64,000 bases of DNA. It comes from Psilocybe azurescens (Eukaryota; Basidiomycota; Agaricomycetes; Agaricales; Agrocybaceae). Under the pieces are notes generated by a model. That model was not told where the DNA came from and did no database searches. It was given only the letters and a program-made list of their open reading frames with translations. The translations under genes and the position numbers were made by a program. This document shows positions 34,999 to 46,696 of the stretch, piece by piece; the stretch's first letter is position 1; each line of letters opens with the position of its first letter. The stretch covers positions 49,752-113,751 of the forward strand of contig JAJIRX010000292.1 in the NCBI GenBank assembly GCA_023853785.1, written 5' to 3'.

Positions 34999-37900
34999 TC
35001 AAGACCACTGAACGAGGACACCCCCACAATGCCCAACGTCAGTTGTCAACCCGACGTCCGCAAGAGGAGCCGAGCGGAAGGCAAACACTTTGGGGTTCAT
35101 CTCCAAAATGAGTGAAGGTAGCACAACGTGGTTGGCTGCCTAAGCTTGCAGGCCCTGGGAGGACAATAAGTCCTTTTACAGGTCAGGATGTGCATGCAGG
35201 TTTCCCAAGGACACCCAAATGGGCACAATGTTTCACCATCGTTAAGATTAAACTGGGAATAGTAAGACCCGATAGGCGCATGATTCAGAATACACCTACA
35301 CATGCGTGCGTAGAGCTGCGGAGAGCTCATGTTTGCAAAATGAATCCATGGGTTGTCTTTACCCCCAGGCTGAGCGACTGCCCTGTTGACGGTCTTGAGG
35401 TGGAGAAAGTTCCAGCCTCGATATTTGGGGGTCCTGGAACATGACATTCCAGGAAGAGCCTCAGAGAGGGCAGCCTGCATGCGCAGACTGTCAAATGATG
35501 TAGCTGGGTGTGGGCCTAGTGTGACTTTGAGTTTGGTAGTGTACTCGTGTGTTTTATAATGCATGTCCCACTGCAATCGCAAGAGGACATACACAAAGGT
35601 AATTGACTGGCCATCCTTGTGGGTGAACCAAGTCTGAAGAGCCTTGCAGACAGCTACTGAGTGGCCTTGTCTGGAGTGGATAAATAGATCAACAGCTCGA
35701 CGGGTGGAATCCATCGAGTCTGTAAATATGAAGATGTCTGTGCAATTGTCATGCGAAGTCGCATTGACAATTGCAGAACAAATGGCATAGAGTTCCGCAT
35801 CAGGCGTGGTGACTTTGCCTGCGATATGTCAGGCACACCAGTGCTCGACTCCGCCACTGAACAAGATGGAGGCTGCAATGGCTTGATACTGTCCTGAGAG
35901 GGGCAGACTCGCATCTGTCCCTGCATAGTATGTCCCGATATTCTCCGAGATCTTGTCCCGGAGTTTATCGAGGTGTTTGGTGTGCTGCTTCAATTCCTTG
36001 TCGGCATCGCCGCGAGAAATCTTGCAGTCATTGAAGTGGACTTGGTCCGCAAAGCGGTCCATTAGTCGAACACCTGGTCTGGAGAGTGGGTTCATCAGGA
36101 GTAGGGTCTCCGTCAGAGCAAGAACATTAGTGTCAGACTCAAAAAGAGTCCCACTAGTGCGGAAAATTTCCGGTTCAGACATAGTCTGGATCGAAGGGAG
36201 GGATGCGAGCGATAATGCCACAATTAAAGCGACAGAGGAAGGCTCTTACAGGATGTGTCGGAGTCAGGGTGGCAAACTGATAATCGGCTCGCTCAGATAG
36301 ATGACGAAGGAGGAGGTTGATGGGGGGAGGCCCGCAAGGGCCTCCACACCACCAGTCAGAGAAGTGCGGAAAGCACCAGTAATCCACAATGCAGCCGAAC
36401 GCTGCATTGTAGAGAGATGATGAAGGGCACCTTTGCAGCAAGCAGCTGCAAAGTACCAAAGATGAAAGCCATACATAACTATGGGAAGTATGCAGGGCGC
36501 GGTAAAGGACGCGCTTCTGGACAGGGCACAGACCTCAAGTAGGACTACCAAGCATCTTCATCGCCTTAACGGTTGACAAAGCCTTGGTGGAATAATATCG
36601 GACATGCTCAGTGAAGGTGAGCTTGCGATCGAAGTAGAAACCCAAGTACTGCCAGTACAGCTTGGGTTTGAGAGGGTCGCGCCGGTATACGGAGCATAGC
36701 CCAGATCGACAGAGGGATTGTCTTTGGAGTGCGAGCGGTCGAAGTGGAATACTTCAGACTTGTTGTGCTCCAGTGCGAGTCCAAATTTTTTGAACAGTTC
36801 AAAATGACACTGTAAGCCCATTTGAGGGCATCACAATTGTCGAGAAGGGACTTCGATTGCACTACCAGGGTGCCATCGTTGACGTATGAGAGCAGGAAGC
36901 ACCCACGAGTGAGTGGATCCAGCTCAAACAGCCTCATAATGAGGGTAAGGTAAAGAGCAGAGAGGACCGGGGACAGGGCGGAGCCCTGTCCCACTCCTCC
37001 ATCTGCCTGGCGGAGGTCGGAGATGAAGTCACTCCACGCATATTGCGTAGAGCGACCGACCAGATAATGGGAGAAGAATTTGACGACATTGTCGCTAAAC
37101 TCTAGCTTCCGGAGAATAGCCATGAGGACTTCATGTTTGAGTGACGGGAAGAACTGAGCGACATCAAAGGCAATGATGCTAGTCTTGAGTCCCTTGGCCC
37201 ACCCAGCACGCACCATGTGCGTCAGGATGAGGCCGGCATCTTTGATGGATCGTTGACGGATCCCTCCGATCTGATTTGGGTGGAAGACATCTGAAGCGAC
37301 GCCCGTCGAACTGTATGCGATTGGAAAGCATTTTCTCAATCAGTTTACCAACGGTATTCAGGAGTACAATTGGTCTGAAAGCCTTTGGAGCAGAGTAGGA
37401 GGGCTTGTTCGGTTTCGGGATGATAACCGACATGGACTCCTTGAAGTGCTTAGGCCAGTGTCCCACCCTAAGGCAGGCATTGGCAGCGCAAGTAAGATGG
37501 TGAAGACGTGGGTGGGCCCCGCATCAACATCTTATGATAAGACCACTTGATGTGGTCCGGCCCTGGGGCCGACACGTTGGAGCAAGAGGCCAGAGCCTCC
37601 TGCATTTCAAGTGCAGAGAATGGGACCCATCCCTGAACAGGCATGTCGGGGATAGAGTCAAGAATATCGATGTCGAACGCGCGGTCCAACGCCGAGTTGT
37701 AAGTGTTGTGGAGAGCATCCCACAATTGAGGGAAGAGCGTGGCAAGGCTGCCCCTGATATTGAATAGCCTCGCACGGTGGTAACTTGCGCTGTTGGACCC
37801 AAGACATGAGGTCCCAAGTGCGCTTGTTGGTGATGGAAATTTCCGTGATTCTGGAATCAAAGAAAACCTGTTTGGCATTTTTAACTGCCTTTCGATAAAG

Positions 37901-38939
37901 CTTCCAGTCCTCTGGGAGACCATGTTCCCGGTAAGCCTGAAGTGCGACTGAGCACTCATCCGTCCACCACGGTTTTGAGCACCTCGTAATAGTGACCTCC
38001 TGGAGCAGGTTTCCCATGCTGCAGAGAATGAATCTGCAATAGCTTGTGCCACTGCATCAATCTGGTCGGGTGTGTTGAATGGGGCGTGTTCGTCCACTTT
38101 CATGGCGAACTCCCCTTCAATGACTCTGACAAAAGGATTTGCTCCTCTCTGTCGGCTTTGAGAGCTCTGCGGGGTGTGGCACCAGAATCAGCAGAGATCG
38201 ATAAAGTGGTAGCGAAGCGGAATATGATCTGACTTCGCCCTGAGCATTGTGCACCCGGGTGACCTGTGCTGTCAGGGTCTGGTCCGGTTGAACGAATACC
38301 AAGTCAATCACTGTTGAGCAAAAGCCTTGGATGCGGGGGTAGAAGGTTGGCCCCGGGTTCACAAAAGGAGCCCGTTGCAAGCCTGGTTCCGCTGCAGTAT
38401 TGAGGAGTTGAGTGGCAACTCCTGGATGGCCGCGATGGCCTCCATCCCATTCCTGGGAATGAATGTTAAAATTGCCCCCATATAGATGAAGGGCGGAGTG
38501 AGGCCGCCTCCTCCGCAAGGAGGAGAGCGGCCGTATGGGTCTCGTCTGAATAGACATTCATTAAGTTATAACTCTGTCCGTTTGCGAACAGGCTGAGCAT
38601 TAAAACATTGCAATGATCAATAAGATCGCTGACGCATTGAGGGGGCGAAACTCTTTCAAGCGGTTAGACACATAGGCCATAACCCTTGGTCGAGTATCGG
38701 GTTCAGGATTGTGTACCATAGGCAACCAAGATGGATGCAGTGGGGCGCCAATAACATCATCGCCAGACTTACAAGAAGTGGACAGTACGGAGCGAACAAA
38801 CCTCCAGGGAGGTTCTTGGATAAAAACAATATTGTATGCTAATACAAAATGTTCGAGTATAGTTTCTACGCTTAGGCTGGACTTTGCGCGAATTGAAACT
38901 CAAAATTCTAACCGGAAGGTCCTGGACGGTTTGACTCAT
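34999..38939 (-). pseudogene. LINE ORF2 of copy C: APE endonuclease, RT, RNase H, knuckle
   Basis: Starts MSQTVQDLPVRILSFN at 38939. The endonuclease QE motif is in VFIQEPPW (one frame over), followed by APLHPSWLPMVHNPEPDTRP and AYVSNRLKEF. RT runs from MSVIIPKPNKPSYSAPKAF through FDVAQFFPSLKHEV and GQGSALSPVLSALYLT to LLSYVNDGTLVV (the catalytic YVDD is altered to YVND). RNase H: MDSTRRAVDLFIHSRQGHSV and ITFVYVLLRLQWDMHY. Knuckle CPFGCPWETCMHILTC (first Cys pair altered to CPFG). Stop at 34999. At least six frameshifts split it. The many copies allow each lesion to be recognised. Confidence 0.88.
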
Positions 38940-38940
38940 C

Positions 38941-40889
38941 CTAATGACTGCTGGTTAGGGATTGACGGTGCGCGAAAGAATTTGCTCGTACCTGACGATA
39001 TTTCTCGACATGCCAAAGCTGATCGAACCTGTGACTCCAGAACATGCAAGCGCGCTCATGGGCACCGTGATTCTTTCCGCAATTTGGGCAGCGAGGGGTG
39101 TGAGGGCAGGGCTCCCTACCAGGTGTAGGTGCCTGAGGGGGTCCGCCTTCGGATTGCCTTTGCAGCAACCTGCAATGGCACGATGCTCCTCCAACTTGTG
39201 AGGACCAGAGCATCGTGGACATTTGGCAGCAACTGCATGGCAGCGACCAACTGGATGGCCCCACTTCCAACACCGAGTGCAGAGGGGGCGCCGGAGCTCT
39301 TCGAACTAGAACGTATCCAGAGGGGGTGACCCCTGAACATGAACTGTTTGTCGACGAGCTGGCGAGCGCGGGCACTGGAGGCGGTGTCCCAAATGTCAAA
39401 GAAAGCAGTGGCGGTGGTGCTTGTCTTGGAAGTGCGAACTACGCGGGGGTCCCCGCATAGGATGTGCGATGAAGACCAAATGGGGAGGCTTTCAGTGCCG
39501 CAGCAACCTCCTCCCGTTCAGTGAGGTGATCCAGGTCATAATGAGTACCTTGGAATCGAGGAACGTCAACAATTCGTAAGAACGACTTGGACGTGGGCAT
39601 GCCGACCCTCGGCGTGAACTTGTAGTGGGTCTTGAAATGAGCAGTGACTGCACCACGGAGGATCTCCGTGTCACGCTTGCTGGGGACTTTGTCGGTGGGT
39701 ACAGAGTATCCATCGTAGGCAACTTCAACACCAAGGACCTTAACACAAAGGCCCTGGCGGAGGAGGACGTCTGCAGACAGGTCCTTGAACAGGATGGTGA
39801 GATTAGCGTCTTTCGCATGGTCTCCCCACGTCGATGAGCATCTGGCGCTGAGAGGGGCCGTGTGCAGTGTAGTCCGGAATCCTCCTACCCTTGCAGGAGG
39901 GGGGGATGGGACGGAGGGGCAGCCGGCGTAGCTGGCTGCTGGATGTGTGCCTTCTTGCGAGCGGCCTCAGCGTAGGAACGTGGGGCAGGACGCACGGGGC
40001 GGGAGGAGGAGGGAGGCACTGGAGGGGGCCTCTGGTTGGGCACAACCGGTTTCTTGGCCGGAGGGCGGGGTTGAGGAGCAGCAGGGGGAGGAGGAGGAGG
40101 CTTATCAGCCCGCCCTTTCCCTTTGTCCTGCTGTGCTCGAATAGGAGGCCTGGCCTGCGCACTCATACGAGAGGAGCGAACAGGTTCAGCCGGGGTCATA
40201 ACGACGTCCTCATCACCAGCTCCACCGTGGTCAGACCAAGCGGGGGGGGAGGAGATGTGGAGAGGGTCTGGGGAAGTAGGACCGATGGCCAATGGCCTTC
40301 GGATGGTGTCCTCTTCTGCAGCAAAGATCTCCGCAATCACATGGATTGGGAGGATGTTTTCGGGAGTGGGCATAGTGCCCAGGTCCCCATTGAAGGCGTC
40401 ACGGGTGAAATCAACCACCGCTTGAGCCAGGGATGCCCCCATGGGGGACGAATGAAGGTCGATGTGAGTAGAATTGACATACCCGACGATTGTCCTGAGT
40501 GCTCCCATAATCCTTTGACTATCTTCTACCACATCGGAATCTCTGTAACTGAGTGATAGGTATGAGGGGGAGTCCTCCATATCTTCATCCTCAGACCTCG
40601 CCGGCGAAGGAGCGTTGGAGGGCTGGGCGGTGTTGTCCCTGGCAGTGACCGTGGGAGTGCGATGACGAGACGACTGCCTCGGCGACGTGGCAGAGCGACT
40701 GGGTTGGGCGGTGCGTGCCCCACAGGAAGCGGGGACTGGGCCTTGACTATAGGTATCTCGAACAGCAGGAGCACCCGCTGTAGGGACCGGGGATGCAGTC
40801 GGCGAAGGTTGAGCTGCAGAGGGTTTAGCTCAGAAGGCCAACGTCTGGAAAGGGGACGGTGGCCTTGTGGGTTGCTGTTTAGGCGGCAT
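38941..40889 (-). pseudogene. LINE ORF1 (gag-like) of copy C
   Basis: Starts MPPKQQPTRPPSPF at 40889. An Ala/Pro/Ser-rich N-terminal part includes one in-frame TGA (about 40,832) that is a sense codon in the copy at 24.3 kb. Then come SLSYRDSDVVEDSQRIMGAL, FNGDLGTMPTPENILPIHVI and a Pro-rich segment with RSYAEAARKKAHIQQP. The C-terminal region has several Cys/His knuckles, the last CPNCGKNHGAHERAC (C-x2-C...H-x3-C). The best C-terminal frame ends at TAG (38941-38943), one base before the ORF2 ATG. ORF1 proteins of this type bind LINE RNA. Frameshifts occur between 39,400 and 39,890. Confidence 0.8.
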
Positions 40890-41032
40890 AGCTCGGTTGA
40901 ACCAAGCTAGTACTACCGGTGGTGGTAATGCTGGGGGTGGTTACCCAAGTAAAGCTTTGTGTAGAATGTTTGCGACGATGAGCAGAAATTTCTCACGGTG
41001 GATACGTGGCAGTACCAGAACAAGAAAGGATG

Positions 41033-42687
41033 TCCAGGTGCTTCATGCGTCCATGGTGTTTGGGATTCTTGGAGACGCTGATCGCAGATTGGTTGTCAAT
41101 GTGAAGAGTGGAAGGCTTGTTAATGTGATAACCAAATTTGCGCAGAATGTTGCGCATCCATGCTATCTCTTTGCCTGCTTCAACAGCTGCAATGAACTCT
41201 GCTTCAGTGGTAGAAAGCGCAACAATTCCATGCAGTTTGCTGCTCCAGCCAACAGCACCACCAGCTATAATTGTCACATAACCACCTGTAGAGTGTCCGG
41301 TATCTTTGCAGTCGCCATGAGACGCATTGCAGTAGGTGCTGAACATGTCTAGACCCAGCTCGCCCGAGTAGTACAACTTGTGATCAAGCGTACCCTTCAA
41401 ATATCGCAAAAGATGTTTGACTGCTGCCCAGTGTTTTAGACCAGGATTGCTGTTAAAGCGTGCAAGATAGGCAACAACATGTGCAATGTCACTGTGGGTC
41501 ATGGAGGCAAGATATTGAAGCGAACCAATGCAGCTGAGATAGGGAACATTTTGCATGAATTGCAAATCTTCTGGTGATGAAGCGCCCATTTCCTTGGTGA
41601 GAACGGTGCCAGGAATCATAGGAGTCAACACAGGACTGCAATTGGTCATGTTGTAGCGTTCTAGAATGTCTAGAATGAACTGGCGTTGATGTAGAGCGAT
41701 TGTGCGCGATTTGTGATCTCTGGTGATGCTTACACCAAGCAGGAACTCCGTTGGATGAAGATCTCTGTATCTGAAGTGTTCAGCTAACTGCTTGACCGCT
41801 CTACCAATCGCAGCTCCGTCCTTGCAAGCTATGGTGATATCGTCGATGTAAATTGGCACAAACATGCAAACATGGCCATCAGAGTAGATGTAGACAGATC
41901 TGTCTGCTTCAACTCGCTTGAATCCCATTTGAGTGAGTGCAGCATGCAATTTGATGTTCCGCTGACGAGCTGACTGCTTGAGACCATACAATGATTTTCG
42001 GAGCCTGCAGACCTTGTTTGTGTTAAAGGTGGCGAGTTTGGAAACGTGCAAGACAGCTGTGGTCTGAGTTTCGTGGTCACACTGTATCAGACAGAGTGGC
42101 AATGAGGGCCTGAAGTCCGAAGTGAGTAACTCGGTGTATTGAGACTGAACTAAGCTATCTACTTGCCTGAAGTCCGAAGTGAGTAACTAAGGACAAGCGG
42201 TGTGCTACAGCTACATAGGTGTCTGTCATGTGATCCCATCAGTCTGAGTCTGAAATATCAATTCTAACAGTTTGGAGTGCCCTCATGGAATCCATCAGGC
42301 TGCTTCATGTAGATGTACTCATCCAAGTCTCCATTGGTGAAAGCAGCTGAGATATCAACAGAGTGCAGTTCCAGGTCCTCAGCAGCTGCTATAGCAAATG
42401 TGGTGGGTATTGTCGCAGGGCAAGGTGTAGGCGCATGGACTTCATGATAGTCACGTCCAGGCCGTTGAGAGCAGCCTTGGGGCGACAATTTGGGTCTTGT
42501 AGCATTCAATGGAGCCATCTGAATTGCGTTTAATGTGAAACACCCAGCTAGAGCCAATAGCCTTTTCACCTTGTGGGAGGTCCACAATGTCCCATGTGCG
42601 GTTTTGAAGCAATGTGTTGTATTCAGCAAGTGCTGCTTCGCTCCATCGCTCAGAATCATCACTTTTCATAGCCTGCTTGTAGTTGTG
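41033..42687 (-). pseudogene. Copia reverse transcriptase and RNase H fragment with a solo LTR inside
   Basis: The right part (42275-42687) has SERWSEAALAEYNTLLQNRT, VFHIKRNSDGSIECYKT and VDISAAFTNGDLDEYIYMKQ (RT start). After the LTR come CRLRKSLYGLKQSARQ, MFVPIYIDDITIA (YIDD, the Copia form of the YxDD box), QRQFILDILERYNM, then the RNase H part TTEAEFIAAVEAGKEIAWMR and LHIDNQSAISVSKNPKHHG. The 828-bp stretch left of the LTR is open for more than 300 codons, so this is one of the better preserved coding pieces. It is cut by LINE C at 41033 and by the poly-T of LINE D at 42688. Confidence 0.9.
42021..42269 (-). repeat. solo Copia LTR, 249 bp, TSD GTTTG
   Basis: On the minus strand TGTTAGAATTGATATTTC...GCCACCTTTAACA. 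Flanked by GTTTG (42016-42020 and 42270-42274, plus strand). Removing it with one TSD joins GTPN to KVCRLRKSLYGLKQ, restoring the RT reading frame. It contains two copies of a GACTTCAGGC...GTTACTCACTTCGGACTTCA-like repeat about 60 bp apart. Confidence 0.9.
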
Positions 42688-45600
42688 TTTTTTATTTTTA
42701 TTTTTATTTATTTTTTAAATCATCAATTTGTATACCGGTGCGCGAAAGCAGTCCAGTCGCTAAGTACAAATGCCCAACCAGGTAACTACTAAGTAACTGT
42801 TCGCCGAAACTACTAAGAGTCTGTTGGAAACACTGAACCCTACGATAAATGACCGTGCTGAACACATAACAGGATAGCTACTGTGGGGATATAACGCCAA
42901 CCTTGATGCAAAGTAGGAAAATAAACCTATCTACAAAGAACAACCTTGCGGGATATAGGCTAGGAATGACCGTAGCCTTAGGAAGCCTGGAGTGAAGCAG
43001 ATGCAGCACCAGCAGGAGATAACTAACAAGGACGGGGGTGCCCAAGTCCGACAACCGAGACTAGCGGTACCAGCTCTCCCTGGTTCCCACATACCGACAC
43101 CATTTGTAACGTGGTCCAGGTCCTGGGTGGGAGCAGTGAGTCGAACACCAATGCACTGTGGCGAACAGTCCCGCCAAAACAGCCTACTACCAAACAACCA
43201 TGAGCCAAGTGGATAATTGGCCCATGCCAATCAAGACCGCTGAACGAAGACCTCCCCCACAATGCCCAACGTCAGTTGTCAACCGATGCCCGCAAGGGGG
43301 AGCTGAGCTGAAGGCGAACGCTTTTGGGTTCATCTCCAAAAATGAGTGTAGGTAGCACAACGTGGTTGGCTGCCTAAGCTCGCAAGTCCTGGGAGGACAA
43401 TAAGTCCTTTTGCAGGTGAGGATGTGCATGCGGGTTTCCCAAGGACACCCACATGGGCACGACGTTTCACCGTCGTTGAGATTAAATCAGGAATAATAAG
43501 ACCCAATGGGCGACATGATTCAGAATACACCTACACATGCGTGCGTGAGAGCTGCAGAGAGCTCATGTTCGCGAAGTGAACCCAGGGGTTTTCCTTGCCC
43601 CCAGGCTGTGCAAGGGCCCCGTCAACCATTTTGAGTTGGAGAAAGTTCCGACCTCGATATTCGGGGTCCTGAAACAAAATGTTCCAGGAGGCACCCTGAG
43701 ATAGGGCAGCCTGCATGCGCAGGCTGTCAAATGATGTAGCTGGGTGTGGGCCCAGTGCGACTTTGAGTTCGGTTGCGTACTGCGTGTGCTTTTGTAATGT
43801 AAGTCCCACTGCAAATGCGAGGGGACATACACAAAGGTGATTGACTGGCCATCCTTATGGGTGAACCATGTCTGAAGAGCCTCACAGACAGCCACAGAGT
43901 GGCCCTGTCCGGAGTAGATAGAGGGATCGACAGCTCGACGAGCAGATGCCATTGAGTCTGTGAAGATAAAAATGTCTGTGCAATCGTCACGCTGAAGTCG
44001 CATAGACAATTGCAGAACCGATGGCATATAGCTCCGCATCAGAGGCGGTGACTTTGCCTGTGACATGTCTAGCGCGCCAACGCTCGACTCCGCCGCTGAG
44101 CAGGACGGAGGCCGCAATGGCTTGATACTGTCCTGAGAGGGGCAGACTCGCGTCTGTCCCTGCATAATAGGTCCCGATATTCTCCGAGATTTTGTCCCTG
44201 AGCTTATCGAGGTGTTTGGTGCGCTGCTTCAATTCCTTGTCGGCATTGCTGTGAGAAATCTTGCAGTCATCGAAATGGACTTGGTCTGCAAAGCGGTCCA
44301 TGAGTCGAACACCTGGTCTGGAGAGCGGGTTCATCAGGATTAGGGTCTCTGTCAGAGCAAGAACATTAGTGTCGGACTCAAACAGAGTCCCACTAGTGCG
44401 GAAAATCTCCGGTTCAGACATGGTCTGGATCGAAGAGTAGGGTGCAGCGATAGTGCCGCAATTAAAGCAAGAGAGGAAAGCTCTCACAGGATGGGTTGGG
44501 GTCAAAGTGGCAAACCGATAGTCGGCTCACTCGGACAGACAGCGAAGAAGAAGATTGATAGGGGGGAGGCCTGCAAGGGCCTCCACTCCACTCAGTCGGC
44601 GAGGTGCGGAAAGCACCAGTAATCCACAATGCAGCAGAACGCTGCATTGTAGAGAAAGATGATGGAGGGCATCTTTGCAGCGAGCAGCTGCGAAGTACCA
44701 CAGACGAAAGCCATACATAACTATGGGAAGTACACAGGTGCGATAGAGGACGTGCTTTTGGACGTGGCGCAGACCTCGAGTGGAGCTGCCAAGCATCTTC
44801 ATCACCTTGACGATTGACAAAGCCTTGGTAGAGTAGTATCGGACATGCTCAGTAAAAGTGAGCTTATGATCGAAGTAAAATCCCAGGTACCGCCAGTACA
44901 GCTTGGGTTTGAGAGGGGTTGCGCCAGTATACGGGGCATATCCCAGATCAACAGGTGGGTTGTCTTTGGAGTGCGACCGGTTGAAGTGGAATACTTCAGA
45001 CTTGTCGTGCTCCAGGGCAAGTCCAAATTTTTGAACAATGCAAATATGACACCATAAGTCTGTTTAAGGGCTTCACAGTTGTCGAGAAGGGACTTTGATT
45101 GCACTACAAGAGTGCCATCGTCGACGTATGAGAGCAGGAAGCACCCACGGGTGAGTGGATCCAGCTCGAAGAGCCTCATAATGAGGGTAAGATAAAGAGC
45201 AGAGAGGACTGGGGACAGGGCAGAGCCCTGTCCCACTCCCACATCTGCTTGACGAAGGTCAGAAATAAAGTCACCCCATGCATATTGCGTGGAGCAACCG
45301 ACCAAATAATGGAAGAAGAACTTAATGACATTGTCGCTAAATCCTAGCTTCTGGAGGATGGCCATGAGGACTTCATGATTGAGTGACGGGAAGAACTGAG
45401 GCGACATCAAAGGCAATGACACTAGTCTTGAGTCCCTTGGCCCACCCCGCTCACACTATGTGTGTCAGGATGAGGCCAGCATCTTCGGTGGAACGTTGGC
45501 GGATCCCTCCGATCTGATTTGGATGGAAGATGTCTGAAGCAACGCCGTCAAACTGAATGTGATTGGAAAGCATTTTCTCAATCAATTTACCAATGGTTTT

Positions 45601-46696
45601 CAGAAGCACTATGGGCCTGAATGCCTTTGGGGCAGAGTAGGAGGGCTTGTTCGGTTTCGGGATGATAACCGACATGGACTCCTTGAATTGCTTAGGCCAG
45701 TGCCCAACTCTAAGGCAGACATTGGGAGCGAGAGTAAGACTGTGAAGACATGGGTAGGCCCACACATCAACATCTTGAGATGAGACCACTTGATGTGGTC
45801 CGGCCCTGGAGCCGACACATTGGAGCAGGAGGCCAAGACCTCTCACATCTCAAGTGCAGAGAAGGGGACCCACCCCCAGACGGGCATGTCGGGGATGGAA
45901 TCAAGTATATCGATGTTGAACGGACGGTCCAACGCCAAGTTGTAAGTGTTGTGGAGTGCGTCCCACAACTGAGGAAGAGCGTGACAAGGCTGCCCTTGAT
46001 ATTGAATAGCCTCGCACAAGGAGGCCGCCCGTCCGAAAACGGGGACAGTGGCCTTGTGGGTTGCTGTTTAGGCGGCATAGCTCGGTTGAAACAAGCTAGT
46101 ACTACCGATGGTGGTAATGCTTGTTAGAAATAGACAATAATGCACAAATCAGTAGCTATACTGATGAGTAACAATAGAGTCAAATCTCAAATGCGCAACA
46201 ATGACAAGTATGAGTGAAAATAGTAAATTGCTTCTGTAGACTCCAAATCCTGTTCTATTGTCTTTGTTTCCTCAGACATAGTAGGAATACTGGTCTTTTA
46301 CATGGCTAAGTGTCTAAAAATGGCGAGGCGTGACTATAGGTGTCCACAATATTGCGTCAAAACACCAAACCTATAATTACGTGACAAATTATATATCACC
46401 GGAACCGTCTCAACGAGGGGATTCCGGATCAGTGATCAGAATTTGAATAACTTTACTCTACAAAAAGTTATTAACAGAACAGTGTGCAAAAACACCGAAA
46501 AGAGCGAATTCTAACTAAGTGTCCATTTGTACAAGTCCAAATATCAAGTGTAGAACATTAGAAACAAAGTGTTTAATCACAAAAACTAACAATGCTGGGG
46601 GTGGTTATCCAAGTAAAGCTTTGTGTAGAACATTTGCGACGATGAGCAGAAATTTCTCACAGTGGATACGTGGCAGTACCGGAACAAGAAAGGATG
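42688..46696 (-). mobile_element. LINE copy D, minus strand, internally deleted
   Basis: Poly-T and 3' UTR at 42688, then RNase H, RT and the RT-proximal region to about 46,018 (SVIIPKPNKPSYSAPKAF near 45,700; FDVAQFFPSLNHE altered by a frameshift; LLSYVDDGTLVV intact). At about 46,018 it jumps directly into ORF1 start and 5' UTR sequence. The copy therefore lacks the endonuclease and nearly all of ORF1 (about 2.5 kb). The 5' end is the usual CATCCTTTCTTG at 46696. A solo LTR sits in the 5' UTR. The deletion could be recombination between copies or a template jump. Confidence 0.85.
46122..46591. repeat. solo LTR, 470 bp, TSD ATGCT
   Basis: Begins TGTTAGAAATAGACAAT and ends CACAAAAACTAACA. 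Flanked by ATGCT (46117-46121 and 46592-46596). Removing it restores GGTAATGCTGGGGGTGG, the LINE 5' UTR sequence present in four other copies. No internal retroelement sequence remains. It is a third LTR type in this window. Confidence 0.92.

Larger units (their letters stand above)
34435..41032 (-). mobile_element. LINE copy C, full-length structure (Tad-like, with RNase H)
   Basis: 6.6 kb from a T-rich (poly-A) end at 34435 to the 5' end CATCCTTTCTTG at 41032. In order on the minus strand: 5' UTR of about 140 bp, ORF1 (40889 to 38941) with Pro-rich and zinc-knuckle parts, a 1-nt gap, ORF2 (38939 to 34999) with endonuclease, RT, RNase H and a terminal knuckle, and a 3' UTR of about 560 bp. 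Both sides are Copia sequence. It is the only copy here with all parts and serves as the family reference. Both ORFs are damaged. Confidence 0.9.

Noticed and set aside
34933..35030. Possible short extra C-terminal ORF after the LINE ORF2 stop (present in several copies)
   Set aside because: It follows the ORF2 stop in the 3' UTR, changes frame between copies and has no conserved start.
39891..40580. 221-codon plus-strand frame
   Set aside because: Lies antisense to LINE ORF1, whose minus-strand reading has the family motifs; a shadow of a GC-rich coding sequence.
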